Notes under the pieces: generated by a model
Seen by the model: the letters and a program-made list of their open reading frames with translations, nothing else
Database searches by the model: none
What the model was told of the DNA's origin: nothing
Assembly (NCBI GenBank): GCA_002781265.1
Contig: PETS01000021.1
Coordinates: 1-38,624 of the forward strand
Source: Candidatus Falkowbacteria bacterium CG02_land_8_20_14_3_00_36_14
Lineage (GTDB): Bacteria; Patescibacteriota; Patescibacteriia; Patescibacteriales; UM-FILTER-36-11
Direction: 5' to 3'
Length of the DNA stretch: 38,624 nt
Translations under genes and position numbers: made by a program
Part shown: positions 16,165 to 24,724 of the stretch, in pieces
Position numbering within the stretch: position 1 is the stretch's first letter
Layout of the letters: each line of letters begins with the position of its first letter

Positions 16165-16737
16165 ATGAAAGCAAGCAAAATACAAGAAAAAATACTATTT
16201 TCCAGGCTAAAAGGAAAAGATAAAGACGCTTTCGTTAAAGTATATGACCTTTATTTAGATAATATCTATCGTTTTATATATTTTAAAATCGGGAACGAAA
16301 CTGAAGCGCAAGACTTAACTTCAACGGTTTTTTTGAAAGCCTGGAATTATATTCAGAGCAAAGGCATTGCCGAGTATAAAACATTAAAGTCATTAATATA
16401 TAAAATAGCGCGCAACACGGTAATTGACCATTATAGAAAAAACCAAAACGTTAATAGCATTTCTATAGATGGTGAGAGGGGGAATACTGATATAGAAGAT
16501 AAGAAGCAGGATATAGCGAGAAACGTCGAGATAAAGTCAGATTATAATTTAATCCAAAAAAAATTATTGGATTTAAAAGACGAATACCGCGAAGTGATCA
16601 TTTTGTATTATATAGAAGAGATGTCAGTGGGAGAAATTTCTAAAATTTTAGATAAGTCCAGGGGAAATATCAGAGTATTGGTTTTTCGGGCATTAAAAGC
16701 ATTAAAGGAGCTCATAGAAGAAGAAAATAAAAAATAG
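16165..16737 (+). CDS. ECF-type RNA polymerase sigma factor
   Basis: A 190-aa sigma-70 family protein. Sigma region 2 spans about residues 15-90, with the core-binding block FVKVYDLYLDNIYRFIYFKIG and the -10-reading segment AQDLTSTVFLKAWNYI, followed by SLIYKIARNTVIDHYRK. Region 4 spans about 125-182 with EEMSVGEISKILDKSRGNIR as its helix-turn-helix. The linker is short and region 3 is absent, as in extracytoplasmic-function sigma factors. The next gene, 17 bases downstream, encodes a membrane DUF5667 protein in the position of an anti-sigma factor. It may direct surface-layer genes (inference from context). Confidence 0.92.
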   Translation: MKASKIQEKILFSRLKGKDKDAFVKVYDLYLDNIYRFIYFKIGNETEAQDLTSTVFLKAWNYIQSKGIAEYKTLKSLIYKIARNTVIDHYRKNQNVNSISIDGERGNTDIEDKKQDIARNVEIKSDYNLIQKKLLDLKDEYREVIILYYIEEMSVGEISKILDKSRGNIRVLVFRALKALKELIEEENKK

Positions 16738-16754
16738 GTTATTTGATATAAACT

Positions 16755-17729
16755 ATGAACGAAAAAGAATTCTCTACTCAATTAAATAAATTAAAACTAA
16801 TAAAACCCGACCGCCAGTGGAAAAAGGCGAGCCGGGATATTTTGTATAGCCAAATTTACAATACATCGGTTAGCCAAGAAGTGAAGGAAGCGGCGGAAGT
16901 AAAAAATACATATTTATATTATTTTATTAATTATCTGCCTAAGCGGATTTTCAAGCATGCCTCCCAGCCGGTCTGGACAGTGGCGGCGATAATAATCTTG
17001 GTTTTTAGCGGGGGTGTTGCCAGCTTAAAAGCGGCTAATAACTCCAAGCCGGGGGATTCATTATACATAGCTAAAATAATTAGCGAAAAAACTCAGCTGG
17101 CTTTGACTTTCAATGAAAAGGACAAAGCCAAATTAAGCATTGAGTTTGCCGGCAACCGGGTTGAAGAAATTAATCAGGTGATCGCCGAGCCGGGCGATGG
17201 CAAGAAAAAAGACAAGGTTGATAAATTAACCATTAATTTTAAAAAAGAAATAGATGCGGCTAAGAAAAGATTGGCTAAAATATCCGCCAGCGCTCCGGCC
17301 AAGGAAGATAAAAGCGATGCTACTCCGGCGGACAATCAAGCCGATGAAGATTCACTGGTCTTTGGCGCCAATTTAGGCAAAGACGATAAAGGCATGCAGA
17401 TTTCAGACAACAGCTCCAATAATAATAATGAACCAACGGCAGTTAAAACAGATGATGCTCTTTCTCTGGAAGCTGTTTCAACTTCAACTCCGGTTGTTGC
17501 CGAAGAAGTTTCCGCGGACAATGCTGGCAATTTGCAGGATGCTTTAAAAGAGGCCGGGCAATTAATTGATGATGAAGATTACGGCGCCACTTTAACTAAA
17601 TTGGACGAAGCTAATGTCATTATGGATAAAGTAAGCGGAATTAATAAGCCGGACAGCCAAACAGCGGATAGCAATGCCAATTCCGGGACTGCCAGCTCTT
17701 CTGAAGCGATTGAAGGCGAAGTAAAATAA
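16755..17729 (+). CDS. DUF5667 membrane protein, candidate anti-sigma partner
   Basis: 324 aa. The cytoplasmic N-terminus (about 1-70) begins MNEKEFSTQLNKLKLIKPDRQWKK, similar in place to anti-sigma domains. One transmembrane helix follows (about 75-93, WTVAAIIILVFSGGVASLKA). The DUF5667 block is about 95-180, with KPGDSLYIAKIISEKTQLALTF and an alpha-helical region containing AKLSIEFAGNRVEEI. The rest (180-324) is a low-complexity acidic, Ala/Ser/Asp-rich extracellular tail with one short helical repeat (EAGQLIDDEDYGATLTKLDEA). Pairing with the sigma gene suggests membrane sensing that releases the sigma factor, but no zinc anti-sigma motif (HxxxCxxC) is present, so the mechanism is unknown. 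Confidence 0.8.
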   Translation: MNEKEFSTQLNKLKLIKPDRQWKKASRDILYSQIYNTSVSQEVKEAAEVKNTYLYYFINYLPKRIFKHASQPVWTVAAIIILVFSGGVASLKAANNSKPGDSLYIAKIISEKTQLALTFNEKDKAKLSIEFAGNRVEEINQVIAEPGDGKKKDKVDKLTINFKKEIDAAKKRLAKISASAPAKEDKSDATPADNQADEDSLVFGANLGKDDKGMQISDNSSNNNNEPTAVKTDDALSLEAVSTSTPVVAEEVSADNAGNLQDALKEAGQLIDDEDYGATLTKLDEANVIMDKVSGINKPDSQTADSNANSGTASSSEAIEGEVK

Positions 17730-17804
17730 TCAAGGAGCAGTTAATTAAAATATAAAAGCAAGTTTAATAGAGAAATAAAAAAAAATAAATATTTTATTTA
17801 AGTT

Positions 17805-18611
17805 ATGGCGCATACTTTTGACGAACGGCTTATCGTGAATAAAGATACTAAAAAGAGCATTATATACAATGAGCATTTAATCCGCTACGGATTGGCCAAG
17901 AAGTTTGTTAAAGGAAAAATAGTATTGGATATCGCTTGCGGTTCCGGATACGGAGCAAAAATATTAGCAGCTGCCGGGGCGCGAAAAGTAGTAGCGGTTG
18001 ATATTGATCAGCAAGCGATTAATTCGGCCAAAGAAAATTATTATCATAAAAATATTGAATATACAGCCGGCGATGCGGAAAAGATTAGGAAAGACAGTAA
18101 AACATTTGACGTTGTTGTTTCTTTTGAGACGATTGAACATTTAAAAAATCCGGATAAATTCTTATCCGAAATATCAAGAGTAATAAAAGATGAAGGACTA
18201 GCGATTATTTCTACGCCTAATCAAGATGTAAGCCATGAAAAAAATCCATTTCATTTCCACGAATTCAGGCGGAATGAATTTGAAAGTATTATCAGCAAGC
18301 ATTTTAAAAGATATAAAATATTAGAGCAGAATAACGGCATTGCCAGCTGCATAGCGCCGGAAAATAAATTATCTGACAGAACGGGGGAAATCATCATAAC
18401 CGAAAATGGATGCCAGCCAATTTATTTTATCGCAGTTTGCTCTAAAAGCAGTTTATCCGATAAATTAAATAATAACTTTGATATTATCAGCGTTAATTTC
18501 GGTTCGTTGCAAAATTTATATAATAATATAGGCATGAAAATAGCTGACAAAATATATTCTATAGCAATAAAAATTCCCGGAGTTAAAAAATTGTTAGGAA
18601 AGATTAAATAA
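17805..18611 (+). CDS. SAM-dependent class I methyltransferase
   Basis: 268 aa. The Rossmann-like core has motif I VLDIACGSGYGAKIL (around residues 46-60), motif II VVAVDIDQQAI (around 66-76), an acidic/aromatic step at YTAGDAEKI and motif IV FDVVVSFETIEHL (around 104-116), followed by KDEGLAIISTPN. The ubiE/Methyltransf_11-25 fold is certain; the substrate is not. The domain ends near residue 195 and the C-terminal 70 residues are a unique helical region (NIGMKIADKIYSIAIKIPG), often seen in methyltransferases of glycan clusters. It sits between the sigma locus and the S-layer gene, so modification of a surface sugar is plausible. Confidence 0.88.
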   Translation: MAHTFDERLIVNKDTKKSIIYNEHLIRYGLAKKFVKGKIVLDIACGSGYGAKILAAAGARKVVAVDIDQQAINSAKENYYHKNIEYTAGDAEKIRKDSKTFDVVVSFETIEHLKNPDKFLSEISRVIKDEGLAIISTPNQDVSHEKNPFHFHEFRRNEFESIISKHFKRYKILEQNNGIASCIAPENKLSDRTGEIIITENGCQPIYFIAVCSKSSLSDKLNNNFDIISVNFGSLQNLYNNIGMKIADKIYSIAIKIPGVKKLLGKIK

Positions 18612-18671
18612 ATTGATAATTTAATGCCGATTAATTTGTTTAAGATGGAAAAAATACAGCTTAATCAAATT

Positions 18672-19077
18672 AATCCGCGTTAAGCGGATTCACAGGGCCT
18701 AAAAAGGTCGATCTCGGGTGTATCCCGAGAGGTCGGTGCTAGTTTAATTAAACTAAAATTCTTTATAAAATTAATATTTTATTTTATGGCGGTTGGGATT
18801 TATCCCGATTAGTAAATCAATTAGCTACGCCTTGTTAAATTTTTTTAGAATCCCTGAATAAATTTAATCGGGCAACCCCACACTTATGCAAATAAGAGTG
18901 GGCAGATAAATTTTACTCCATGGAATTTACGTCCGCCATTTATTTATATAAGTGTGGGGGAGCGGAATTCCGATTGATTTACAATCAAACCTCTATTATT
19001 TAAAAAATAATTAATTTATAAAGAGTAAAAAGAAACCTTGATAAATTTTTTAGCTTTAAGCGAAAATATTTATCAAG
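18672..19077 (+). ncRNA. Highly structured leader or small RNA upstream of the S-layer gene
   Basis: 479 bases without a gene hold at least six strong helices. These include AATCCGC/GCGGATT (18672-18690), TCTCGGG/CCCGAGA (18712-18730), a 16-base palindrome (18740-18755), ATGGCGG/CCGCCAT closing a 154-base domain (18786-18939), and CTTGATAAAT/ATTTATCAAG (19037-19077) just before the start codon. CCCCACACTTAT (876-887 of the 18 kb block) can pair either with 18892-18902 (one mismatch) or with 18948-18959 (perfect 12 bp). No known RNA family was recognised; tmRNA, RNase P and SRP signatures are absent. It is most simply a long mRNA leader, possibly a switch, or a separate RNA plus leader. Confidence 0.6.
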
Positions 19078-19090
19078 CTATTAATTAATT

Positions 19091-22000
19091 ATGATTAAAT
19101 TACGAAAAGCATTTGTTGTCAGCTTGAGCATAGTCACCATTTTGGTAATGAGCGGAGTGGCGGTAACTCCGGTTAGCGCGGCCGCTTCTGCCGGTGACTT
19201 GGTAAAAATTGACGGTGTTTCTGCCGTTTATTACTTAAGTGCTGATGGTTATAGGCATGTTTTTGACCATGAAAAAACATATTTTACATGGTATGATGAT
19301 TTTACTGCCGTAGATCCAATAACCCAAGAAGAGCTGGAAAATTGGCCAAGAGGAGATAATGTTGATGTAAGACCGGGAACCAAACTGGTAAAAAGTCCTG
19401 ATGAATCAACAGTTTATACTGTTGAAAAGGGCGGTATTTTAAGATCAATCGTTAGTGAAGCTAACGCGATTAGTCTTTATGGCGCTGATTGGGCAAAAAA
19501 AGTAATTGATATTATTCCTTCATTTATGGTTAATTATACTGTTGGAGCTCCTTTAACAGAAGGAGTATATCCTGTCGGAACTTTGGTAAAATCTTCCAGT
19601 AGCCCCGATGTATATTACTATGATGGGACTAATTACCGCGTATTCTCCAATGAAGCTTCATTTGTTAATAACAGATTTAATTTTACTAATGTAGTTACTG
19701 TACCTGACACTATGACTATTACCGCGGGCGGAACTACCATTAGCGGACCTGAAGACGCTATAATTGACACTTCTGAAGGCGGAGGCGGAACAGCCCCATC
19801 TGGAAGCGGCTTAACCGCTTCGCTCGCTTCCACCTCCAAATCTGCCGGCAATATTCCGGCCGGTTCGCCGAATGAATTTTTGACGCTTAACCTAACAGCA
19901 GCCAGCGATGGCGATGTTGAAGTGTCTACCATTAAGCTAAGCGCTTATGATTTAGGCACCGCTATTTATATTGACAACGTTACTTTCTATGATGCTGGCG
20001 TTAAAGTGGGCACAGCCAAGAATGTCAATTCCAGCCGAGAAGCCATGTTTAACTTCTCTACTCCGATCAAGGTTACAGCCGGTTCTACCAAGACCTTAGT
20101 GGTAAAAGCCACTATTGAAGCCGGCCAAAGCGGAAATTTTGCCTTAGGCGTTAAAACCGCGGCTGACATCACTACCAACGGCGCGACTGTGAGCGGGTCT
20201 TTCCCGGTTGTCGGCAACTCCCAAGCTATTGTTACCGGTGTTGATATCGGTACGGTCACTATGTCCAGTGTCGGCACATCCGATACATTTAATGACTTTG
20301 GCGAAGATCATGTTAAATTAGCCAGCTTTAATTTAGCCGCGGCCAACGAGCCGATTATTTGGAGTTCAATGATAATGAAAAACGGCGGCACTAATACTGC
20401 CGGCATTGTCGGCAATATGAGCGTTGAAGTTGACGGCACAGTAATCGTTTCTGGCGCTGAATTGGCTGATAAGTTTGTCAATTTTGATATGGGCAATTTA
20501 ATTATTGCCAAAAATGACACCGTTTCCGTTGAAATCTACGGAGATCTTGGCATTGCTAATGTCAATAATACTATTGACCTTTATTTTGACGATGCCAATG
20601 ACTTGGTCTTTACCGGCCAGGATTTCGGCTATGGTGTTACGATCGGCACTGCCGGTTTCGGCGGCTTAAATGCTGTTTCTGATGGCATAGTTGTTACCTT
20701 AACCGCCGGCGATGTTGTTATTGATATGGACAAGACCGCTACTCCTTCCAAAGACGTCAGGCCTGATGATAATGATGTAGTGTTAGCTACCATTAAAGTA
20801 GTTTCTAATGGTGAAAACGCTACCATTACCTCAATTGGCGCTGGCAATGACACCTTTATGATCAGCGACCCGGGATCAGCCAATGCCGATATGAATGAAA
20901 TTGAAAATGTTGAATTAAAAGACATTGAAACCGGAGCGGTTTATGATATTACTCATGCCAGTTCATCGGCTACGGCCACTAATATCGGCTTGACATTAAC
21001 CGATGATATCAGCTTGAAGAAAGGCGTAACCAAGACCTTCCAATTAAGGATTGATTTATTAGGCGCCAATGATACAAATGGCGTTGATACTAATGACTCA
21101 TTCCAGGTTACTTTGGAGGACGGCGCGTTTGCCATTACCGGAGATGATTCCGATGATGACTTGTCAAACAACATCACTCCGACTTCCGTCACCAGCGCTA
21201 TCGCTACTGTTAAATCAGCTTCCTTAACTTGGAAGACCACTTCTTTAGCCACCCAGACAATCGTTCCCGGAGCTAAGAATATCGTTATTTACAGAGCTAG
21301 CGTTGATACAGGCGCGTCATCCGCGGTTACTTTGACTTCGGTCAAAATTTCAGCCACCACTACCGTCGCTACCGCGTTTGACGACAATAATGTTTCCCAG
21401 TTAAGATTATATATTGACGGCAAATTGGCTAAGACTGTTTCCGGACAAATTGCTGAAGGCGGTTCAGCCACCGGCTATATCAACTTTACTTCGCTTAACG
21501 CTACCAATAGCGTAATTGCCGCGGGTAAATCTGTTGTGGTAGAGGTTCAAGCGGATTTCGCTGGCACCTTTAATCCGGTCGGTTATATCCAGTTGGAGAT
21601 TGACAGCGGTACTGCCGATATCATTGCTAAAGATATAGATAATAACGCGGTAGTAGAAAGCGTTTCTAATGTCGGCACCCAATCAAGGACAGTTATCTTA
21701 GCTTCAGCCGGCACTTTAAAAGTGCAATTAAGGACAACCGAGCCGAAAGCTAATGACAGCAGCTATATTTTGGCGAGCACGGAAACAAGACCGGACAAGT
21801 ATTTAGCCGAATTAGTATTAACTGCCGCCAATGAGCCGGTTAAGATTAAGACTTTGGTCTTGGAAGAATACGGCAGTTCCACTGATTCTGACATTAAGAC
21901 TGTTAGATTATATAACAGCGCGGGCGCGATGATTGCCGAAAAAGCTCCGGCGGCCGCCGGCCATGTCAACTTTGATGCCTTAAATATCACCTTGCCGGCC

Positions 22001-22780
22001 GACACGGCGACTTCCTGGTTCATCGGTGTTACTACCAAATCAATTAATGCCGCCAGCGATGCGGAAGGCACAGGCACTTACGGACGCGAGATTCAGTTCA
22101 GTTTAGCCAGCGAAGGAGTGCTAACCTCAACGTTCAGCTTGCTGGTTAATCAGGCCGTAACCGCGGCCGGCGTGGATACCGGATCCGATATTACCATAAT
22201 TGAAGACGCGAACGGCACGCTTGCCACCGGCGAATATACGGGCAGCACAACTAAGTCAATGTTGGCCACTACTACCGGTTCTATCCTGACCTCAGTCGTT
22301 AATACCATGGCTGATGGCACATTGGCCGGAGGCACGGGTAAAACCGTCGCCAAGTATAAGTTTGTCTTTGACAACGGCAATAACCGGAACAGCGACAATA
22401 CCGAGCTGAAAGCCCAGCTGAGACAGCTTATATTAACGCTCGCGACCAGCACCGGCGCGTCATTATCTAACGTTGAGGCTTATATTGAAGGCGATTCCTC
22501 CAATAAGACTACGGCTGTTAATATCGCGGCCAACAGTAAATTCACGATTGATTTAACAACCTTGTCCGGCACGACCGAGAAAGTTGACGGCACGGTAACG
22601 TTGGTAATTATCGGCGATATTGTAACTGACGGCACAGCTGATTACATGCAGACCGAGATCAACAATTTGAATACCGATTTTACCTATAACGGCAATGATG
22701 GCAATACAGGTATGCATTGGACGCTTTTGTCATCCGATTTGGGTATTTCGGATGTTAACGGCGCGACTCTGTCCAACTAA
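19091..22780 (+). CDS. S-layer-like secreted surface protein
   Basis: 1,229 aa. A signal peptide (about 1-31, ending VSAAAS) precedes a tandem N-terminal module (about 35-215) with GDLVKIDGVSAVYYLSADGY, RPGTKLVKSPDESTVY and GTLVKSSSSPDVYYYDG: a repeated beta-hairpin unit recalled from many large Patescibacteria surface proteins. A glycine-rich hinge (about 235-245, SEGGGGTAPSG) leads into a long array of beta-sandwich domains with few aromatic residues and many Asp/Asn/Thr. Cysteine is absent. There is no SLH domain, sortase motif or C-terminal anchor. The start follows a hairpin and no Shine-Dalgarno is visible. A long structured leader and a strong terminator fit a very abundant transcript. 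Likely the main surface-layer protein or one of several. Confidence 0.88.
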   Translation: MIKLRKAFVVSLSIVTILVMSGVAVTPVSAAASAGDLVKIDGVSAVYYLSADGYRHVFDHEKTYFTWYDDFTAVDPITQEELENWPRGDNVDVRPGTKLVKSPDESTVYTVEKGGILRSIVSEANAISLYGADWAKKVIDIIPSFMVNYTVGAPLTEGVYPVGTLVKSSSSPDVYYYDGTNYRVFSNEASFVNNRFNFTNVVTVPDTMTITAGGTTISGPEDAIIDTSEGGGGTAPSGSGLTASLASTSKSAGNIPAGSPNEFLTLNLTAASDGDVEVSTIKLSAYDLGTAIYIDNVTFYDAGVKVGTAKNVNSSREAMFNFSTPIKVTAGSTKTLVVKATIEAGQSGNFALGVKTAADITTNGATVSGSFPVVGNSQAIVTGVDIGTVTMSSVGTSDTFNDFGEDHVKLASFNLAAANEPIIWSSMIMKNGGTNTAGIVGNMSVEVDGTVIVSGAELADKFVNFDMGNLIIAKNDTVSVEIYGDLGIANVNNTIDLYFDDANDLVFTGQDFGYGVTIGTAGFGGLNAVSDGIVVTLTAGDVVIDMDKTATPSKDVRPDDNDVVLATIKVVSNGENATITSIGAGNDTFMISDPGSANADMNEIENVELKDIETGAVYDITHASSSATATNIGLTLTDDISLKKGVTKTFQLRIDLLGANDTNGVDTNDSFQVTLEDGAFAITGDDSDDDLSNNITPTSVTSAIATVKSASLTWKTTSLATQTIVPGAKNIVIYRASVDTGASSAVTLTSVKISATTTVATAFDDNNVSQLRLYIDGKLAKTVSGQIAEGGSATGYINFTSLNATNSVIAAGKSVVVEVQADFAGTFNPVGYIQLEIDSGTADIIAKDIDNNAVVESVSNVGTQSRTVILASAGTLKVQLRTTEPKANDSSYILASTETRPDKYLAELVLTAANEPVKIKTLVLEEYGSSTDSDIKTVRLYNSAGAMIAEKAPAAAGHVNFDALNITLPADTATSWFIGVTTKSINAASDAEGTGTYGREIQFSLASEGVLTSTFSLLVNQAVTAAGVDTGSDITIIEDANGTLATGEYTGSTTKSMLATTTGSILTSVVNTMADGTLAGGTGKTVAKYKFVFDNGNNRNSDNTELKAQLRQLILTLATSTGASLSNVEAYIEGDSSNKTTAVNIAANSKFTIDLTTLSGTTEKVDGTVTLVIIGDIVTDGTADYMQTEINNLNTDFTYNGNDGNTGMHWTLLSSDLGISDVNGATLSN

Positions 22781-22822
22781 TTAAACTATATTTGATAGTT
22801 TAATCGCGGAGGATAACGCGAA

Positions 22823-22856
22823 AAAGCCCCCCGGGCAACCGGGGGGCTTTAGTTTG
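22823..22856 (+). terminator. Strong intrinsic terminator of the S-layer gene
   Basis: A perfect 12-bp stem (AAAGCCCCCCGG, 22823-22834, with 22839-22850) is capped by a GCAA tetraloop of the stable GNRA type and followed by a short T-rich tail. It lies 43 bases after the stop codon. A weaker A/T hairpin (AAACTAT/ATAGTTT, about 22784-22802) precedes it. Confidence 0.9.
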
Positions 22857-22886
22857 TTCTACCCCCGACAAGGTGGTTGGGGGGGT

Positions 22887-22916
22887 TTGACACTAAGACG
22901 TAATTTTTGGTAGAAT
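22887..22916 (+). promoter_or_regulatory. Promoter of the toxin-antitoxin operon (TTGACA-18-TAGAAT)
   Basis: A perfect TTGACA (22887-22892) and TAGAAT (22911-22916) are spaced by 18 bases. The -10 ends 8 bases before the ATG at 22925, so the transcript should be leaderless or nearly so. This also supports the ATG at 22925 over the earlier TTG at 22907, which lies inside the promoter. Confidence 0.7.
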
Positions 22917-22924
22917 TAAAGCAT

Positions 22925-23236
22925 ATGAAACAGGATAATATTAAGAAAATTGAAGAATTAAAAGAAAAAATTATTCCGATTTTAAAGGCAAATGACGTAG
23001 TCAGGTCGTCTGTTTTTGGATCGTTTGCCCGCGGGGAAGACACGCCGGAAAGCGATATTGATTTGTTGGTGGAATTGGAAGACAATAAAAGTCTTTTAGA
23101 TATGGTTCATCTTAAAAACGAGTTGGAAGATTTTCTTCGGAGAAAAGTTGATATTATCACTTACGATTCAGTCAATCCCCGCTTAAAAGATTATATTTTT
23201 AGAGACGAAATAAAAATATATGGACAAAGACAATAA
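22925..23236 (+). CDS. mntA: MNT-type minimal nucleotidyltransferase (antitoxin MntA-like)
   Basis: 103 aa from the ATG at 22925. The nucleotidyltransferase fold signature GSFARGEDTPESDIDLLVEL holds GSxxR/KG and the catalytic DxD of SDIDLL (around residues 36-55); the third acidic residue is in KVDIITY. Proteins of this family paired with HEPN ribonucleases act as antitoxins, in studied cases by adding AMP residues to the HEPN toxin. The next gene starts inside the end of this one (17-base overlap), as is usual for MntA/HepT operons. All catalytic residues are present, so the antitoxin appears functional. Confidence 0.9.
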   Translation: MKQDNIKKIEELKEKIIPILKANDVVRSSVFGSFARGEDTPESDIDLLVELEDNKSLLDMVHLKNELEDFLRRKVDIITYDSVNPRLKDYIFRDEIKIYGQRQ

Positions 23237-23553
23237 AGTATTTTTAGGGCATATTATTGATTGCATCGTTAATATTGAAGATTATACGAAAAATTTTACC
23301 GCTAACGATTTTTCCCAATAATCGTATGATTGTTGACGCGGTGATAAGAAATTTGGAAATTATCGGCGAAGCGGCGAGAAATTTAGCCGATAATTTTAAG
23401 AGTGTTAATTCGCATATTCCGTGGAGAGATATTGCCGGTTTAAGAAATATATTAATACATGAATATTTTGGGGTTGATAAGGAAAAAGTATGGAAAGTTA
23501 TTCAAAAAGATTTGCCCAGTTTTAAAAAAGAAATAGAACTATTATTAAAATAA
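23220..23553 (+). pseudogene. hepT: HEPN toxin HepT-like (DUF86), frameshifted
   Basis: The expected start is the ATG at 23220, overlapping mntA. Codons 1-33 read MDKDNKVFLGHIIDCIVNIE... NDFSQ then hit TAA. The rest of the domain lies in another frame: NRMIVDAVIRNLEIIGEAARNL and the RNase motif RNILIHEY (R-x4-H, with the trailing Y). Removing one base in the TTTTTCCC run (about 23310-23318) reconnects a full-length protein of about 110 aa. The catalytic residues are intact, only the frame is broken. This may be a sequencing error, a toxin-inactivating mutation or a phase-variable tract. Domain membership is certain from the second half. Confidence 0.85.
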
Positions 23554-23577
23554 AATATTTAAATTTAAAGCAAAATT

Positions 23578-24618
23578 ATGTTTACAATAAAATATTTAAA
23601 AATTTATTTAATATTTTTATTATTATTCTTGTTTTTAGCGATCGGTTTAGCTTATGCCGAAGAATTATCAGAAAAGCTGAAAGGCCGGATTTTACTGCAA
23701 ATAGAGTCCCATGGCGAGGCCTGGTATGTTAATCCTGACAGCCAAAAACGGTTTTATCTGGGACGGCCGGCGGACGCTTTTGCCGTGATGCGCGAACAAG
23801 GGCTGGGAGTATCCAATAAGGATTTTGCTTCTTTTAACGGAGTGGCTCCAAAAAGATTAGCCGGAAAAATTTTATTAAAAGTAGAAGCAAACGGCGAGGT
23901 CTATTATGTGAATCCGATTGATTTAAAAATGATATATCTGGGACGGCCGGCGGATGCTTTTGCCGTTATGCGCGAACAGGGGCTGGGCATTACTAATGAA
24001 AATTTAGCTAAAATAAAAATAGATGAAAAATCAAGCCCGATTATTTCCGAAGAAGCAACCGAGATTGTTAAAGAAATTGAAGAAAAACCGGATGAAGAAG
24101 TTGTTGTTGAAACGCCTGAAGAAATCGCCACCGGAACGGAAGAAATAATTATTGATACTCCGGAAGAATCAGCTACTACTACAGAAGAAGTTGTTATAGA
24201 CCTGCCTGCCGGACAGGCAGGAGAAACCGCCGCCACCTCCTGCGTTTGGCTGGCGGAATATTTTAATAATAAGAGTCTTTTCGGCTCGCCATTGGCGACC
24301 AGCAGTGTTGACGAAGTTAATTTTAATTGGGGATCAGGCGGTCCCGAAGGAATAAATAAGATAAATAATTTTTCAGCTCGTTTTACCGCCAATTGTTATT
24401 TTGCCGGAGGAAATTACGAATTTCAGACAAAATTTGATGATGCTATTAGAGTCTATCTTGATAATGAAAATTTTCTTCAGTCGTGGGCTGATAATAATAC
24501 AGCCAAAATTATTAATAGAGAACGCAATATAGAAAAAGGTAATCATGAAGTTAAGGTTGAGTATTACGATGCAGCCAGCAACGCCGTTATTAGCGTGGGC
24601 TGGGTTATGATTAATTAA
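23578..24618 (+). CDS. Secreted PA14-domain surface protein with YVNP/LGRPADAF repeats
   Basis: 346 aa. A signal peptide (about 1-26, ending AYAEE) is followed by two near-identical repeats of about 50 residues (about 33-80 and 91-138), each with GKILL/GRILLQ, a central (W/V)YYVNP-like element, YLGRPADAFAVMREQGLG and a short tail. An acidic Glu/Thr-rich linker (about 150-215) carries an in-frame palindromic repeat. The C-terminal domain (about 220-346) is a PA14 sugar-binding beta-barrel: WLAEYFNNKSLFGSPLAT, a central acidic loop FDDAIRVYLDN and NHEVKVEYYDA. The likely role is binding of glycan at the surface. It follows the toxin gene by 24 bases but shows no functional tie to it. Confidence 0.87.
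   Translation: MFTIKYLKIYLIFLLLFLFLAIGLAYAEELSEKLKGRILLQIESHGEAWYVNPDSQKRFYLGRPADAFAVMREQGLGVSNKDFASFNGVAPKRLAGKILLKVEANGEVYYVNPIDLKMIYLGRPADAFAVMREQGLGITNENLAKIKIDEKSSPIISEEATEIVKEIEEKPDEEVVVETPEEIATGTEEIIIDTPEESATTTEEVVIDLPAGQAGETAATSCVWLAEYFNNKSLFGSPLATSSVDEVNFNWGSGGPEGINKINNFSARFTANCYFAGGNYEFQTKFDDAIRVYLDNENFLQSWADNNTAKIINRERNIEKGNHEVKVEYYDAASNAVISVGWVMIN
24201..24221. repeat. REP-like palindrome inserted in frame in the PA14 protein gene
   Basis: CCTGCCTG - CCGGA - CAGGCAGG, an 8-bp perfect stem with a 5-base loop. It encodes DLPAGQAGE in the flexible acidic linker and keeps the frame. A related GGCCGGCAGGCAGG core occurs at 29638-29651, so this is a small dispersed repeat. Confidence 0.7.
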
Positions 24619-24688
24619 ACAAGATACGCCTCAAAAAGCTATCTCGTAAGTTCACCGCTTTTTATCAGTTTTTATGAATTTTTAAACC

Positions 24689-24716
24689 TTGACAGCGGCG
24701 GCTGTTATGATAAAAT
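24689..24716 (+). promoter_or_regulatory. Promoter TTGACA-16-TAAAAT
   Basis: A perfect TTGACA (24689-24694) and TAAAAT (24711-24716) are spaced by 16 bases. The ATG at 24725 lies 8 bases after the -10, predicting a leaderless transcript. Confidence 0.65.
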
Positions 24717-24724
24717 AAAGCCGT

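Noticed and set aside
18672..18960. tmRNA, RNase P RNA, SRP RNA or tRNA in the S-layer leader
   Set aside because: None of the conserved sequence blocks of these RNAs is present (no tRNA-like acceptor end, no GGTTCGA T-loop, no RNase P core), despite strong helices.
19633..22452. Series of 70-104-codon minus-strand frames opposite the S-layer gene
   Set aside because: All are low-complexity Val/Ser/Ala/Pro frames created by the codon use of the S-layer gene; none has a domain, promoter or ribosome-binding site.
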